A stretch of 64,000 bases of DNA from Stenotrophomonas sp. SAU14A_NAIMI4_5 (lineage in GTDB: Bacteria; Pseudomonadota; Gammaproteobacteria; Xanthomonadales; Xanthomonadaceae), in assembly GCF_003086795.1 (NCBI RefSeq), contig NZ_CP026003.1, forward strand, positions 1,134,767-1,198,766, read 5' to 3'. The notes under the pieces were generated by a model. That model was given only the letters and a program-made list of their open reading frames with translations, was not told the DNA's origin and made no database searches. The position numbers and the translations under genes are program-made. Shown here in pieces: positions 25,910 through 35,385 of the stretch (positions within the stretch are counted from its first letter, which is position 1; each line of letters starts with the position of its first letter).

Positions 25910-26015
25910 ATCGACGCCATGCATCGATCCAAGCGGTCAGTAGATCGACGCCATGCGTCGATGCCGGCGTGTCGGTGCACTGGGAAGGCTCCATCCACGC
26001 ACGGCGTGGATCTAC
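25906..26015. repeat. REP trio in the first 157-bp copy
   Basis: GTAG REPs of the GATCGACGC class at 25906-25928 and 25940-25962 (plus), and of the GATCCACGC class, inverted, at 25993-26015. The first holds the stop of the LysR gene. Similar trios occur in each later copy, where the GTAG head of the first REP is replaced by CTGC. Confidence 0.9.
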
Positions 26016-26537
26016 TGGTGGTCGGGTCAATCATTCGCCGCCGACAACGCCCGCCCACGCTGCTGCATCGACGCCATGCATCGATCCAAGCGGTCAGTAG
26101 ATCGACGCCATGCGTCGATGCCGGCGTGTCGGTGCACTGGGAAGGCTCCATCCACGCACGGCGTGGATCTACTGGTGTTCGGGTCAATCATTCGCCGCCG
26201 ATAACGCCCGCCCACGCTGCTGCATCGACGCCATGCATCGATCCAAGCGGTCAGTAGATCGACGCCATGCGTCGATGCCGGCGTGTCGGTGCACTGGGAA
26301 GGCTCCATCCACGCACGGCGTGGATCTACTGGTGTTCGGGTCAATCATTCGCCGCCGACAACGCCCGCCCACGCTGCTGCATCGACGCCATGCATCGATC
26401 CAAGCGGTCAGTAGATCGACGCCATGCGTCGATGCCGGCGTGTCGGTGCACTGGGAAGGCTCCATCCACGCACGGCGTGGATCTACTGGTGGTCGGGTCA
26501 ATCATTCGCCGCCGACAACGCCCGCCCACGCTGCTGC
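25910..26537. repeat. four tandem 157-bp repeats including the proC 3' end
   Basis: Copies at 25910-26066, 26067-26223, 26224-26380 and 26381-26537, almost identical (a few differences such as GGTGGTC/GGTGTTC and GACAACG/GATAACG). Each holds three REPs and 40 bp that match the end of proC (26498-26537). The last copy is the real proC terminus. The array is bounded by the LysR stop and the proC coding sequence. Confidence 0.95.
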
Positions 26538-27319
26538 GCCGCCTGCAGCGCCTTGGCCACCAGCGCCTCGAAACCATCGGCCTGGAAGCTCTCGATCGCC
26601 GCCTGGGTGGTGCCGTTGGGCGAGGTCACCCGGCGCCGCAGTTCGGCCGGGCTCTCACCGGCTTCGTCCAGCATCCGCGATGCGCCCAGCAGGGTCTGCA
26701 CCACCAGCGCACGGGCGGCGTCGGCCGGCAGGCCCTGGGCAATGCCGGCCGCCTCCATCGCTTCGGCCAGCAGGAATACATACGCCGGGCCGCTGCCGGA
26801 CACGGCGGTGACCGAATCCATCAGCGCTTCATCATCAATCCACACCGTGCGCCCGGCGCTGGCCAGCACGCGATCAGCCTGCGCCTGCTGCTGCGCATCC
26901 ACCGCCGCCGTGGCATACAGGCCGGTCACGCCGGCGCCGAGCAGGGCAGGGGTGTTGGGCATCGCGCGCACCACCGGCAGCGCACCGCCCAGCCAGCGCT
27001 GCAGCTGCGCGCTGGTGATGCCCGCGGCAATCGACACCACCAGCGGTGCCCGCGCCTGGGCCAGCGCCTGCAGCGACTGGCAGACCTCGCGCAGCACCTG
27101 CGGCTTCACCGCCAGCAGCCAGGTCTGGCCCTGCGCGGCGGCCTCGGCGGCGTTGTCATGGATCTGCACGCCGAAATCGGCGGCCAGTGCCTCGCGCAGG
27201 GCCGCCACCGGCTCGGCCACGTGGATCTGCGCCGCCGGCACGCCCTGGCGGACCAGCCCGGCAATCAGGCTGCGGGCCATGTTGCCGCCGCCGATGAAGG
27301 TGATCGATTCAACTGTCAT
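26498..27319 (-). CDS. proC: pyrroline-5-carboxylate reductase
   Basis: A 273-residue cytosolic enzyme that makes proline from pyrroline-5-carboxylate with NAD(P)H. The Rossmann motif is ITFIGGGNMARSLIAG (about 6-21). Other marks are VVRAMPNTPALLGAGVTGLY, SGSGPAYVFLLAEAM and RRRVTSPNGTTQAAIESF near the C-terminus, all standard for ProC. Its last 13 codons plus stop are copied three times further downstream in the tandem array. yggS lies 15 bp upstream of the start; the pair is a common operon. Confidence 0.96.
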   Translation of the reverse strand: MTVESITFIGGGNMARSLIAGLVRQGVPAAQIHVAEPVAALREALAADFGVQIHDNAAEAAAQGQTWLLAVKPQVLREVCQSLQALAQARAPLVVSIAAGITSAQLQRWLGGALPVVRAMPNTPALLGAGVTGLYATAAVDAQQQAQADRVLASAGRTVWIDDEALMDSVTAVSGSGPAYVFLLAEAMEAAGIAQGLPADAARALVVQTLLGASRMLDEAGESPAELRRRVTSPNGTTQAAIESFQADGFEALVAKALQAAQQRGRALSAAND

Positions 27320-27334
27320 GCGGAATTCCTTGGT

Positions 27335-28012
27335 TCAGGCCGGGCGCGGGCGCGCACCGAACAGGGCGGTGCCGATGCGCACCAGGGTGGCACCTTCGGC
27401 GATGGCCTCGGCGTAGTCGCTGCTCATGCCCATCGACAGGGTGTCCACCTGCGGATGGCGCGCGGCCAGCGAGTCAAAAAGTGTGCGCATGCGCACGAAG
27501 GCGTCGCGACGGCGCTCGGCTTCCGGCCACGGCGCGGGAATGGCCATCAGCCCGCGCAGGCACAGCGTGGGCTCGGCGCCGATGGCCTCGGCCAGCGCGT
27601 CCACGTCCTGCGGCCCACAGCCGTGCTTGCTGGATTCATCGTCGATGTTGACCTGGATGAGCACGTTCAGCGGCGAGCGCCCGGCCGGGCGATGGCGGGC
27701 CAGGGCCGCTACCAGCTTGGGCCGGTCCACGCTCTGCACCCAGTCGAAGTGGCTGGCCACGGCCTCGGCCTTGTTCGACTGCAGATGGCCGATCAGGTGC
27801 CATTCCAGCCCCAGCGCCTGCAGCGCCTGCATCTTGGCCAGGGCTTCCTGCACGTAGTTCTCGCCGAAGGCGCGCTGGCCCTGCGCGGCCAGGGCGGCCA
27901 CGGCCTCGGCCGGCTGGGTCTTGGAAACCGCCAGCAGGCGCGGCGGTGGCCGCCCGGCGGCCTCGGCGGCGTTGTGCAGGTTGCTCAGGATCTCGGGCAG
28001 GGCAGTGGCCAC
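27335..28012 (-). CDS. yggS: YggS-family PLP homeostasis protein
   Basis: A 225-residue protein binding PLP at Lys31 (LLAVSKTQP), with GENYVQEA, WHLIGHLQSNKA, VNIDDESSKHGC and GMSSDYAEAIAEGATLVRIG, all standard for the YggS/PROSC family. No catalysis known; it buffers free PLP. The GTG start at 28012 is chosen, as it lines up with family length and no ATG fits. It precedes proC, and pilT is divergent. Confidence 0.92.
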   Translation of the reverse strand: MATALPEILSNLHNAAEAAGRPPPRLLAVSKTQPAEAVAALAAQGQRAFGENYVQEALAKMQALQALGLEWHLIGHLQSNKAEAVASHFDWVQSVDRPKLVAALARHRPAGRSPLNVLIQVNIDDESSKHGCGPQDVDALAEAIGAEPTLCLRGLMAIPAPWPEAERRRDAFVRMRTLFDSLAARHPQVDTLSMGMSSDYAEAIAEGATLVRIGTALFGARPRPA

Positions 28013-28099
28013 GTAACGCGTTCCAGTGTGACAGGAGGCTATACTGCCGCCAGGGGAAAGATCCTTCCAGTCGAAGCCGTTATTGGGGAGTAGCCGCTC

Positions 28100-29137
28100 A
28101 TGGATATCGCCGAGCTGTTGGCGTTTTCCGTAAAGAACAAAGCGTCCGACCTGCACCTGTCTGCAGGCCTGCCGCCGATGATCCGCGTGGACGGCGATGT
28201 TCGCCGGATCAACATCCCGGCCCTGGACCACAAGCAGGTCCATGCGCTGGTGTACGACATCATGTCCGACAAGCAGCGGCGCGATTACGAGGAATTCCTC
28301 GAAGTCGACTTCTCCTTCGAGATTCCGTCGCTGGCGCGCTTCCGTGTCAACGCCTTCAACCAGAACCGCGGCGCCGGTGCGGTGTTCCGTACCATTCCGT
28401 CCGAGGTGCTCACCCTTGAGGACCTGGCCTGCCCGCCGCTGTTCCGCGAGGTGATCCAGCAGCCGCAGGGCCTGATCCTGGTGACCGGCCCGACCGGTTC
28501 GGGCAAGTCGACCACGCTGGCGGCGATGATCGACTACATCAACAAGAACGAATACGGCCACATCCTCACCGTCGAGGATCCGATCGAATTCGTGCACACC
28601 TCGCAGAAGTGCCTGATCAACCAGCGCGAAGTGCACCGCGATACGCACGGCTTCAACGAAGCACTGCGCTCGGCACTGCGTGAGGATCCGGACATCATCC
28701 TGGTGGGCGAACTCCGCGACCTGGAAACCATCCGCCTGGCGCTGACCGCCGCGGAAACCGGCCACCTGGTGTTCGGCACCCTGCACACCAGCTCGGCGGC
28801 CAAGACCATCGACCGCATCATCGACGTGTTCCCGGCCGGCGAAAAGCCGATGGTGCGCTCGATGCTGTCCGAATCGCTGCGCGCGGTCATCTCGCAGGCG
28901 CTGCTGAAGAAGGTCGGCGGCGGCCGTACCGCAGCGTGGGAAATCATGGTCGGCACCCCGGCCATCCGCAACCTGATCCGCGAAGACAAGGTCGCGCAGA
29001 TGTACTCGGCCATCCAGACCGGCCAGCAGTACGGAATGATGACCCTGGACCAGCACCTGCAGGACCTGGTCAAGCGCAGCCTGATCACCCGCAACCAGGC
29101 CCGCGAGTACGCCAAGGACAAGCGTCTGTTCGAGTAA
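28100..29137 (+). CDS. pilT: twitching motility ATPase PilT
   Basis: A 345-residue cytosolic AAA-like ATPase that retracts type IV pili. N-terminal PAS-like part (ASDLHLSAGLPPMIRVDG). Walker A GPTGSGKS at 130-137, Asp box around EDPIEFVH, His box around ETGHLVFGTLHT and the PilT-specific AIRNLIRE near residue 290. GGGGAG lies nine bases ahead of the ATG. pilU follows by 96 bp. The standard PilT length is about 345. Confidence 0.97.
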   Translation: MDIAELLAFSVKNKASDLHLSAGLPPMIRVDGDVRRINIPALDHKQVHALVYDIMSDKQRRDYEEFLEVDFSFEIPSLARFRVNAFNQNRGAGAVFRTIPSEVLTLEDLACPPLFREVIQQPQGLILVTGPTGSGKSTTLAAMIDYINKNEYGHILTVEDPIEFVHTSQKCLINQREVHRDTHGFNEALRSALREDPDIILVGELRDLETIRLALTAAETGHLVFGTLHTSSAAKTIDRIIDVFPAGEKPMVRSMLSESLRAVISQALLKKVGGGRTAAWEIMVGTPAIRNLIREDKVAQMYSAIQTGQQYGMMTLDQHLQDLVKRSLITRNQAREYAKDKRLFE

Positions 29138-29233
29138 GGCGAGGCAACGGTGGGGCGGTGCGCATGCATGCCGCCGTCCCGCGATGTCCTGTCCACCGAC
29201 CGATCTCTGGCAAACGCCCATTCGGAGCCCGCC

Positions 29234-30385
29234 ATGAACAGCACCGCCAGTACCGCCAGCACCATCGATTTCACCTCGTTCCTCAAGCTGATGGCGCACC
29301 AGCGCGCCTCGGATCTGTTCATCACCGCGGGCATGCCGCCGGCGATCAAGGTCAACGGCAAGATCTCGCCGATCACGCAGACGCCGCTGACCCCGCAGCA
29401 GAGCCGCGACCTGGTCCTCAACGTGATGACCCCGGCACAGCGCGAGGAATTCGAGAAGACCCACGAGTGCAACTTCGCCATCGGCCTGGCCGGTGTCGGT
29501 CGTTTCCGCGTGAGCTGCTTCTACCAGCGCAACCAGGTCGGCATGGTGCTGCGTCGTATCGAGACGCGCATCCCGACCGTGGAAGAACTGAGCCTGCCGC
29601 CGATCATCAAGACGCTGGCGATGACCAAGCGCGGCATCATCCTCTTCGTCGGTGCCACCGGTACCGGCAAGTCGACCTCGCTGGCGGCGATGATCGGTTA
29701 CCGCAACCAGAACTCGACCGGCCACATCATCACCATCGAAGACCCGATCGAGTTCGTGCACAAGCACGAGGGCTGCATCATCACCCAGCGCGAAGTCGGC
29801 ATCGATACCGACAGCTGGGAAGCGGCCCTGAAGAACACCCTGCGCCAGGCGCCGGACGTGATCATGATCGGCGAGGTGCGCACCCGCGAGGGCATGGACC
29901 ACGCCATCGCCTTCGCCGAAACCGGCCACCTGGTGCTGTGCACCCTGCATGCCAACAACGCCAACCAGGCGATGGACCGCATCATCAACTTCTTCCCGGA
30001 AGACCGCCGCAACCAGCTGCTGATGGATCTGTCGCTGAACCTCAAGGGCGTGGTCGCGCAGCAGCTCGTTCCTTCGCCCGATGGCCGTTCGCGCAAGGTC
30101 GCGATGGAGATCCTGCTGGGCACGCCGCTGGTGCAGGACTACATCCGCGACGGCGAGATCCACAAGCTCAAGGAGCTGATGAAGGAATCGGTCGAGTTGG
30201 GCATGAAGACCTTCGACCAGAGCCTGTTCGAGCTGTACCAGGCCGGCGAGATCAGCTACGAGGACGCGCTGCGTTACGCCGATTCGCAGAACGAAGTGCG
30301 CCTGCGCATCAAGCTCAGCCAGGGCGGCGATGCGCGCACCCTGTCGCAGGGCCTGGATGGCGTGGAGATTTCCGAAGTTCGTTGA
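29234..30385 (+). CDS. pilU: PilU, second pilus retraction ATPase
   Basis: A 383-residue PilT paralogue. Same plan: ASDLFITAGMPPAIKVNG, Walker A GATGTGKS, EDPIEFVHKHEGC, RQAPDVIMIGEVRT and GHLVLCTLHANNANQAMDR. The C-terminus lacks the PilT AIRNLIRE motif, as in PilU, which helps PilT but does not retract alone. The ATG at 29234 fits the family start; the upstream frame is not conserved. Confidence 0.95.
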   Translation: MNSTASTASTIDFTSFLKLMAHQRASDLFITAGMPPAIKVNGKISPITQTPLTPQQSRDLVLNVMTPAQREEFEKTHECNFAIGLAGVGRFRVSCFYQRNQVGMVLRRIETRIPTVEELSLPPIIKTLAMTKRGIILFVGATGTGKSTSLAAMIGYRNQNSTGHIITIEDPIEFVHKHEGCIITQREVGIDTDSWEAALKNTLRQAPDVIMIGEVRTREGMDHAIAFAETGHLVLCTLHANNANQAMDRIINFFPEDRRNQLLMDLSLNLKGVVAQQLVPSPDGRSRKVAMEILLGTPLVQDYIRDGEIHKLKELMKESVELGMKTFDQSLFELYQAGEISYEDALRYADSQNEVRLRIKLSQGGDARTLSQGLDGVEISEVR

Positions 30386-30430
30386 TCGCTGCGGGCGCCA
30401 TCGGGCGCCCGTCACGCCAGGGAGGGCGAC

Positions 30431-31138
30431 ATGCGTACGATGGTAGTGATGATCCTGATGGCGGCCGTGCTGCTGCAGCCGGCCTGCAGCCGGGCGCCGT
30501 CGCCGGCCGCAGCGCCTGCGGTTGCGGTTGCGGCCCAGGGCTGCGCGGATCCGCAGGCACAGCAGTGGTATGTGCCCTCGGCCGAGGCGCTGCTGCCGCC
30601 CCCGGGGGAACTGCTGCCTTTCCCCGGTTTCCATGCTTTGAGCACGACCAGCTACGTGCGCCAGCTGCGCTGGGTCGAGGGGCTGCCCGAGCCCTCGTTC
30701 CGCTGCGGACTCCCGCCTGTGCAGGCCTACCGTTTTGCCTGGATTCCCTCGTTCTTCTCCGGCATCACCGTACGCGCGCAGCGCAATGCGGCGGGCCAGG
30801 CGTGGATCATTGCCCGTGCTGGCCCGGGATTGGAGCCGCACCTGCAGCCACCGCCTCCACCGGGTGTCGAGGACCCGGACGCCATACGCTGGTCGTGTCC
30901 GCCGCCGCGTGCGTTGAGCGAGCGCGAATGGGCATCCGTCGTTGCCGCGTTCGCTGCGATGCAGGGCGAGGACGAGCGGTTCGGTCTGGATGGTTCGACG
31001 TGGGCGTTCGAGTCGCTGCGCGACGGCGAGCAGCGTCTGATCACCCGTTGGGAGCCCCGTGATCCGACCTTCCGCAATGCCGGGCGACTGATGATGGCGC
31101 TGGCCGGATGCACCGACGCCCTGCAGGCGATGGGGTGA
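30431..31138 (+). CDS. putative lipoprotein
   Basis: A 235-residue protein with a lipoprotein signal (LLQPACS, Cys at about 19) and an Ala/Pro-rich linker. A globular part has four or five Cys and many Trp/Arg, for example FRCGLPPVQAYRFAW and RWSCPPPRALS. No family recognised. It lies 45 bp after pilU on the same strand, but is not a known pilus protein. Expected in the envelope. Confidence 0.75.
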   Translation: MRTMVVMILMAAVLLQPACSRAPSPAAAPAVAVAAQGCADPQAQQWYVPSAEALLPPPGELLPFPGFHALSTTSYVRQLRWVEGLPEPSFRCGLPPVQAYRFAWIPSFFSGITVRAQRNAAGQAWIIARAGPGLEPHLQPPPPPGVEDPDAIRWSCPPPRALSEREWASVVAAFAAMQGEDERFGLDGSTWAFESLRDGEQRLITRWEPRDPTFRNAGRLMMALAGCTDALQAMG

Positions 31139-31247
31139 GCTGAGCAGCACTGGCGCCGCTCCTGCGCCTCTGCGATAGTCGCGCCGTCACCGCGTTCGCG
31201 GGACAGGGGGAGCCGGCACCATGCCGGCGCGACACACAGGGTTGCAC

Positions 31248-31829
31248 ATGGAATTGCACGATCCGTACCGGGCGCCGTCGACGACGGCGCCTCCGCCGCT
31301 GCCTGCTGCCCAGGGGCCGGTGGACATGACCGCCATCACCTTCAGCAGCGAGGGCCGTCAGCTCACTGCGGCCACCATCGCCGCGGGTTATTCCTCGTCG
31401 CTGGTGGTACGCCGCTGGCTCGCCACGATCATCGATTCCATGGTGTTTGCGCTGGTCTTCTTCGTTCCGGGTGTCCTGCTGCGCGAGACACTGGCACAGA
31501 CGGTGATGCCGTTTCTGCTGCTGCTGCTCGTCGCCTATTACCCGGTCATGGAAACCCAGCTGGGCGGGTCGCTGGGCAAGCTGGCCACCGGTACCCGGGT
31601 GGTGAACCTGCAGGGCGGCTGGCCCTCGTGGTGGCAGTCCATCATCCGCACGCTGATGCGCCTGATCGAGGTCAATCCGATGCTGATCGGTGGCATTCCC
31701 GCCGGCATCGCCGCACTGGTGTCCAGGCACCACCAGCGCCTGGGCGACATGATGGCCCGCACCTACGTGCTGCATCGCGAGGACATCGACCGCGTGCGCC
31801 GGTCATCGCGCGGCATCGCCGCTGCGTGA
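31248..31829 (+). CDS. RDD family membrane protein
   Basis: A 193-residue inner-membrane protein. It begins MELHDPYRAP and has a Pro-rich lead to about residue 27, then the RDD domain: VVRRWLATIIDSMVFALVFF (first helix), a second at about 87-105, GKLATGTRVV and a last segment followed by RLGDMMARTYVL. The function of RDD proteins is not settled; transport is suspected. The next gene shares its N-terminal DPYRAP motif and direction. Confidence 0.8.
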   Translation: MELHDPYRAPSTTAPPPLPAAQGPVDMTAITFSSEGRQLTAATIAAGYSSSLVVRRWLATIIDSMVFALVFFVPGVLLRETLAQTVMPFLLLLLVAYYPVMETQLGGSLGKLATGTRVVNLQGGWPSWWQSIIRTLMRLIEVNPMLIGGIPAGIAALVSRHHQRLGDMMARTYVLHREDIDRVRRSSRGIAAA

Positions 31830-31906
31830 CGTTGCAGAACGCAGCGCCCGCCTGAAGGACGCCGGCCGCGCGCCGGCACCACCACACCACGCCAGAAGGT
31901 TCGCAC

Positions 31907-32485
31907 ATGGACATGCACGACCCCTATCGCGCGCCGGCCGCATCGCCGGCGCCGCCACCGCTGCTGCCTGCGGCAACGCGCAGTTTCGAAGTCTCCACCG
32001 CAGCGGCGTACTACTCGCCGTCCACCCTGAAGATCGCCGCGCTGTCGCTGGCGTCGATGGGCCTGTATCCGATGTACTGGTTCTGGCAGAACTGGCGCGC
32101 GATCAAGCGCGAGACCGGCGGGACACAGTGGCCGTGGGCGCGCGCGGTGTTCTGCCCGCTCTGGTCGTTCCTGTGCTTCAGTGACCTGCGCGACGTGGCG
32201 CAGTCGCGGCGTCGGCAGCTGGCCTTCGCGCCGGCAGTGCTGGGCGTGCTGTTCTTCGTGCTCAACCTCGCCGGTCGCCTGCCCAACGGTGCCGCCCTGA
32301 TCGCGCTCTTCGGCTTCGTGCCGCTGCTGCCGGTCAACAGCCTGCTGCGGCAGTACCACCATGATGAAAAAGTGGACATGCAGCGCATGGATCGCTTCGG
32401 TGTCTGGCACATCCTGTTGACCCTGGCCGGCGGCGCGGTGCTGCTGCTGTCCGTGCTGGGCTACGCGATGGGTAATGTGGATTGA
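31907..32485 (+). CDS. membrane protein with DPYRAP N-terminus
   Basis: A 192-residue protein that begins MDMHDPYRAPA, as the gene before it. After a Pro/Ala-rich lead come about four hydrophobic segments (LKIAALSLASMGLYPMYW; AVLGVLFFVLNLAG; AALIALFGFVPLLP; WHILLTLAGGAVLLLSVLGY). YPMYWFWQNWRAIKR resembles DUF4234-type membrane proteins. Function unknown. The gap to the RDD gene is 77 bp. Confidence 0.75.
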   Translation: MDMHDPYRAPAASPAPPPLLPAATRSFEVSTAAAYYSPSTLKIAALSLASMGLYPMYWFWQNWRAIKRETGGTQWPWARAVFCPLWSFLCFSDLRDVAQSRRRQLAFAPAVLGVLFFVLNLAGRLPNGAALIALFGFVPLLPVNSLLRQYHHDEKVDMQRMDRFGVWHILLTLAGGAVLLLSVLGYAMGNVD

Positions 32486-32501
32486 TGAAATCCAGTCATG
32501 A

Positions 32502-33560
<1,059 letters not shown>

Positions 33561-33576
33561 TCTGATCTGTGCTGTG

Positions 33577-33641
33577 GTGGGTGCGGGCCGTTGCTGGTGG
33601 GTGCGGGCCGTTGGTGGTGGGTGCGGACCGTTGGTCCGCAC
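33577..33641 (+). repeat. 20-bp tandem repeat ending in a GTGGGTGC REP
   Basis: GTGGGTGCGGGCCGTTG recurs with a 20-bp period at 33577, 33597 and 33617. Only the last copy is a full palindrome (GTGCGGACC/GGTCCGCAC, to 33641). It sits between convergent genes, four bases before the LysR stop. Confidence 0.8.
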
Positions 33642-33644
33642 TCC

Positions 33645-34547
33645 TTATGCTCCCCCCATCGGCCCGCGCAGCGCATCCAGCACCGTGCGCATGGCCACGC
33701 TGACATGCCGGCGCGACGGGTAATAGGCGTAGTAGCCGTCGAAGGTCGGGCACCAGCCATCCAGCACCGACTGCAGGCGGCCCTGTTCCAGCAGGGCCAA
33801 CACCTGGTCCTCGGGCAGCCAGGCCAGGCCGCTGCCGGCCAGCGCGGCTTCGCGGGTCATGCCCATGGTGTTGAAGGTCCACTGGCCGCTGACGCGCACG
33901 CTCAGTTCGTTGCCGTCCTGGCCGAAATCCCACGGCATCAGCCCGCCGTGCGTGGGCAGGCGCAGGGTGATGCAGTTGTGCGCGGCCAGTTCCTGTGGGT
34001 GCTGAGGCACGGTGTGCTGGCGGAAGTAGCTGGGTGCACCGACCACGCGCATGCGCAGCGGCGGGCTTATCGGCACCGCCACCATGTCGCGGGCCAGGCG
34101 TTCGCCGAGGCGGATGCCGATGTCATAGCGTTCGGCAACGATGTCGGCCAGCGCGTAGTCGGCGGTCAGTTCGACGTTCAGATCGGGGTACTGCTGCAGC
34201 AGCGGCGCCAGCCGTGGCCAGGCGAGGTATTCGGCGGCGTGGCCGGTGGCGTTGATGCGGATGGTGCCGGCGGGGCGCTCGCGGTATTCGGCCAGCGCGG
34301 CCAGTTCGTTCTCGATCTCGGCCAGGCGCGGGGCGAGGGTATCGAGCAGGCGGGCGCCGGCTTCGGTGGTGGACACGCTGCGGGTGGTGCGGGTGAGCAG
34401 GCGCACGCCGAGGCGTTCTTCCAGGCCGCGCATGGCGTGGCTGAGGGCGGACTGGGAGACGCCGAGCTGGGCGGCGGCCTTGGTGAAGCTGCCCTGGCGG
34501 GCAACGTGGACGAAGGCCTGCAGGTCGTTGAGGTTTTCGCGGGGCAT
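33645..34547 (-). CDS. LysR-family regulator
   Basis: A 300-residue protein with an HTH (MPRENLNDLQAFVHVARQGS; AQLGVSQSALSHAMRGLE) and an effector domain (GTIRINATGHAAEYLAWPRL). The MPRENLNDL opening is the mark of the group that includes PA-type regulators of neighbouring aldo/keto reductases. Here the AKR gene is convergent and could be its target, though its promoter lies away from this gene. Start 34547. Confidence 0.87.
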   Translation of the reverse strand: MPRENLNDLQAFVHVARQGSFTKAAAQLGVSQSALSHAMRGLEERLGVRLLTRTTRSVSTTEAGARLLDTLAPRLAEIENELAALAEYRERPAGTIRINATGHAAEYLAWPRLAPLLQQYPDLNVELTADYALADIVAERYDIGIRLGERLARDMVAVPISPPLRMRVVGAPSYFRQHTVPQHPQELAAHNCITLRLPTHGGLMPWDFGQDGNELSVRVSGQWTFNTMGMTREAALAGSGLAWLPEDQVLALLEQGRLQSVLDGWCPTFDGYYAYYPSRRHVSVAMRTVLDALRGPMGGA

Positions 34548-34585
34548 GAGGGGATGATACGGCCGGGCTGCGCCCGGCACCTGCG

Positions 34586-34608
34586 GTAGTGCCGGCCGCT
34601 GGCCGGCA
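34586..34608 (+). repeat. GTAG-type REP, TGCCGGCC class
   Basis: GTAG then TGCCGGCCGCTGGCCGGCA. Upstream of the LysR gene. A partial relative (GCCGGGCTGCGCCCGGC) is at 34562-34578. Confidence 0.8.
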
Positions 34609-34647
34609 ACGTCCAGATCAACGTCAAATGCGTGCATTCCGTGGGAT

Positions 34648-34749
34648 GGCGGGGTGGCTCAGGTTGCGGGGGACGGCGCAAGTACGTCCATGTAGCCTCG
34701 GTCGCGCCATCCATGGCGCTCACGCCCCCGCAACCTGAGCCACCCCGCC
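34648..34749. repeat. composite stem-loop with perfect 25-bp outer arms
   Basis: 34648-34672 and 34725-34749 are exact inverted copies (GGCGGGGTGGCTCAGG...). Inside lies a GTAG (34692-34695) and the palindrome GCGCCAT-CC-ATGGCGC (34704-34719). Non-coding. Its plan is like that of the larger element at 35195-35385. Confidence 0.8.
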
Positions 34750-34792
34750 TTCGACAATTTCCCGCGATCTGTCGGAACGGCATTCTGCTTTG

Positions 34793-34819
34793 GTGGGTGC
34801 CGACCGTTGGTCGGCACTG
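34793..34819 (+). repeat. GTGGGTGCC-type REP
   Basis: GTGGGTGCCGACC/GGTCGGCAC palindrome, the same class as those flanking the RAYT gene at 39101. It lies 73 bp before the DUF4287 gene. Confidence 0.85.
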
Positions 34820-34891
34820 GGTCGGACGAGTGGGATGTCGATTTCTGGGTCTGTGGTTCGTCGAATGGATGACTTTCAACGGGAGCTGCAC

Positions 34892-35104
34892 ATGAGCACT
34901 GACACCAAGCCGAAAGGCCCGGCCTCGTATTTCCCCTCCATCGAGAAGACCTACGGCCAGCCGGTGGCGCACTGGCTGGGCCTGCTGGCGAAGAAGCCGG
35001 GCCTGAAACACATGGAACTGGTCAGCTACCTGAAGACCGAGCACGGCCTGGGCCACGGCCACGCCAACGCCCTGGTCGCCCACCACCTCAACGCCCAGCG
35101 CTGA
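34892..35104 (+). CDS. DUF4287 domain protein
   Basis: A 70-residue cytosolic protein. MELVSYLKTEHGLGHGHANALVAHHLN matches the C-terminal half of DUF4287 proteins. Upstream GGGAG lies seven bases from the ATG. Function unknown. It stands alone among repeats. Confidence 0.75.
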   Translation: MSTDTKPKGPASYFPSIEKTYGQPVAHWLGLLAKKPGLKHMELVSYLKTEHGLGHGHANALVAHHLNAQR

Positions 35105-35194
35105 CCCACCGCAACCGAGCGAAGCGACCCGCTTCTGCTCTTGCTCTTCTTTTTCTCTTACGTGGCTGGACGAGCACGGAACCTGTCCAAGGCC

Positions 35195-35385
35195 GGGCGG
35201 GGTGGGGGCGCGGGACCGCAGGCGCCATGGATGGCGCCTACGAGCCCCCAAGGGTGAGGGTGCTTTGCTTGCGAAGCACTGCTTCGCAAGCGCCCGAACG
35301 CACAGCCGCCGAACGCACAGCAGCCAGCGGCTGGGCCGGGCCCCGGAGGGGGGTTCACGGCGTCCCCCGCGCACCCACCCCGCCC
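35195..35385. repeat. 191-bp composite stem-loop element
   Basis: Outer arms 35195-35214 and 35366-35385 are inverted copies with one mismatch. Inside: an inverted GTAG palindrome GGCGCCATGGATGGCGCC (35221-35241) and the near-loopless hairpin GCTTGCGAAGCA/TGCTTCGCAAGC (35267-35291). A further hairpin, GCCAGCGGCTGG, is near 35323. No gene on either strand. Confidence 0.75.

Noticed and set aside
25919..26501. Short open frames of 76-112 codons on both strands within the tandem array
   Set aside because: They repeat with the 157-bp unit and encode Arg/His-rich translations of REPs; no ribosome sites.
25910..26537. CRISPR array
   Set aside because: Units are contiguous 157-bp copies without unique spacers, and hold REPs and a proC tail.
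27335..31150. Very long minus-strand open frame of 1271 codons over pilT and pilU
   Set aside because: Only its last part (yggS) has family sequence. The rest is antisense to pilT/pilU and owes its length to high GC, which makes stops rare.
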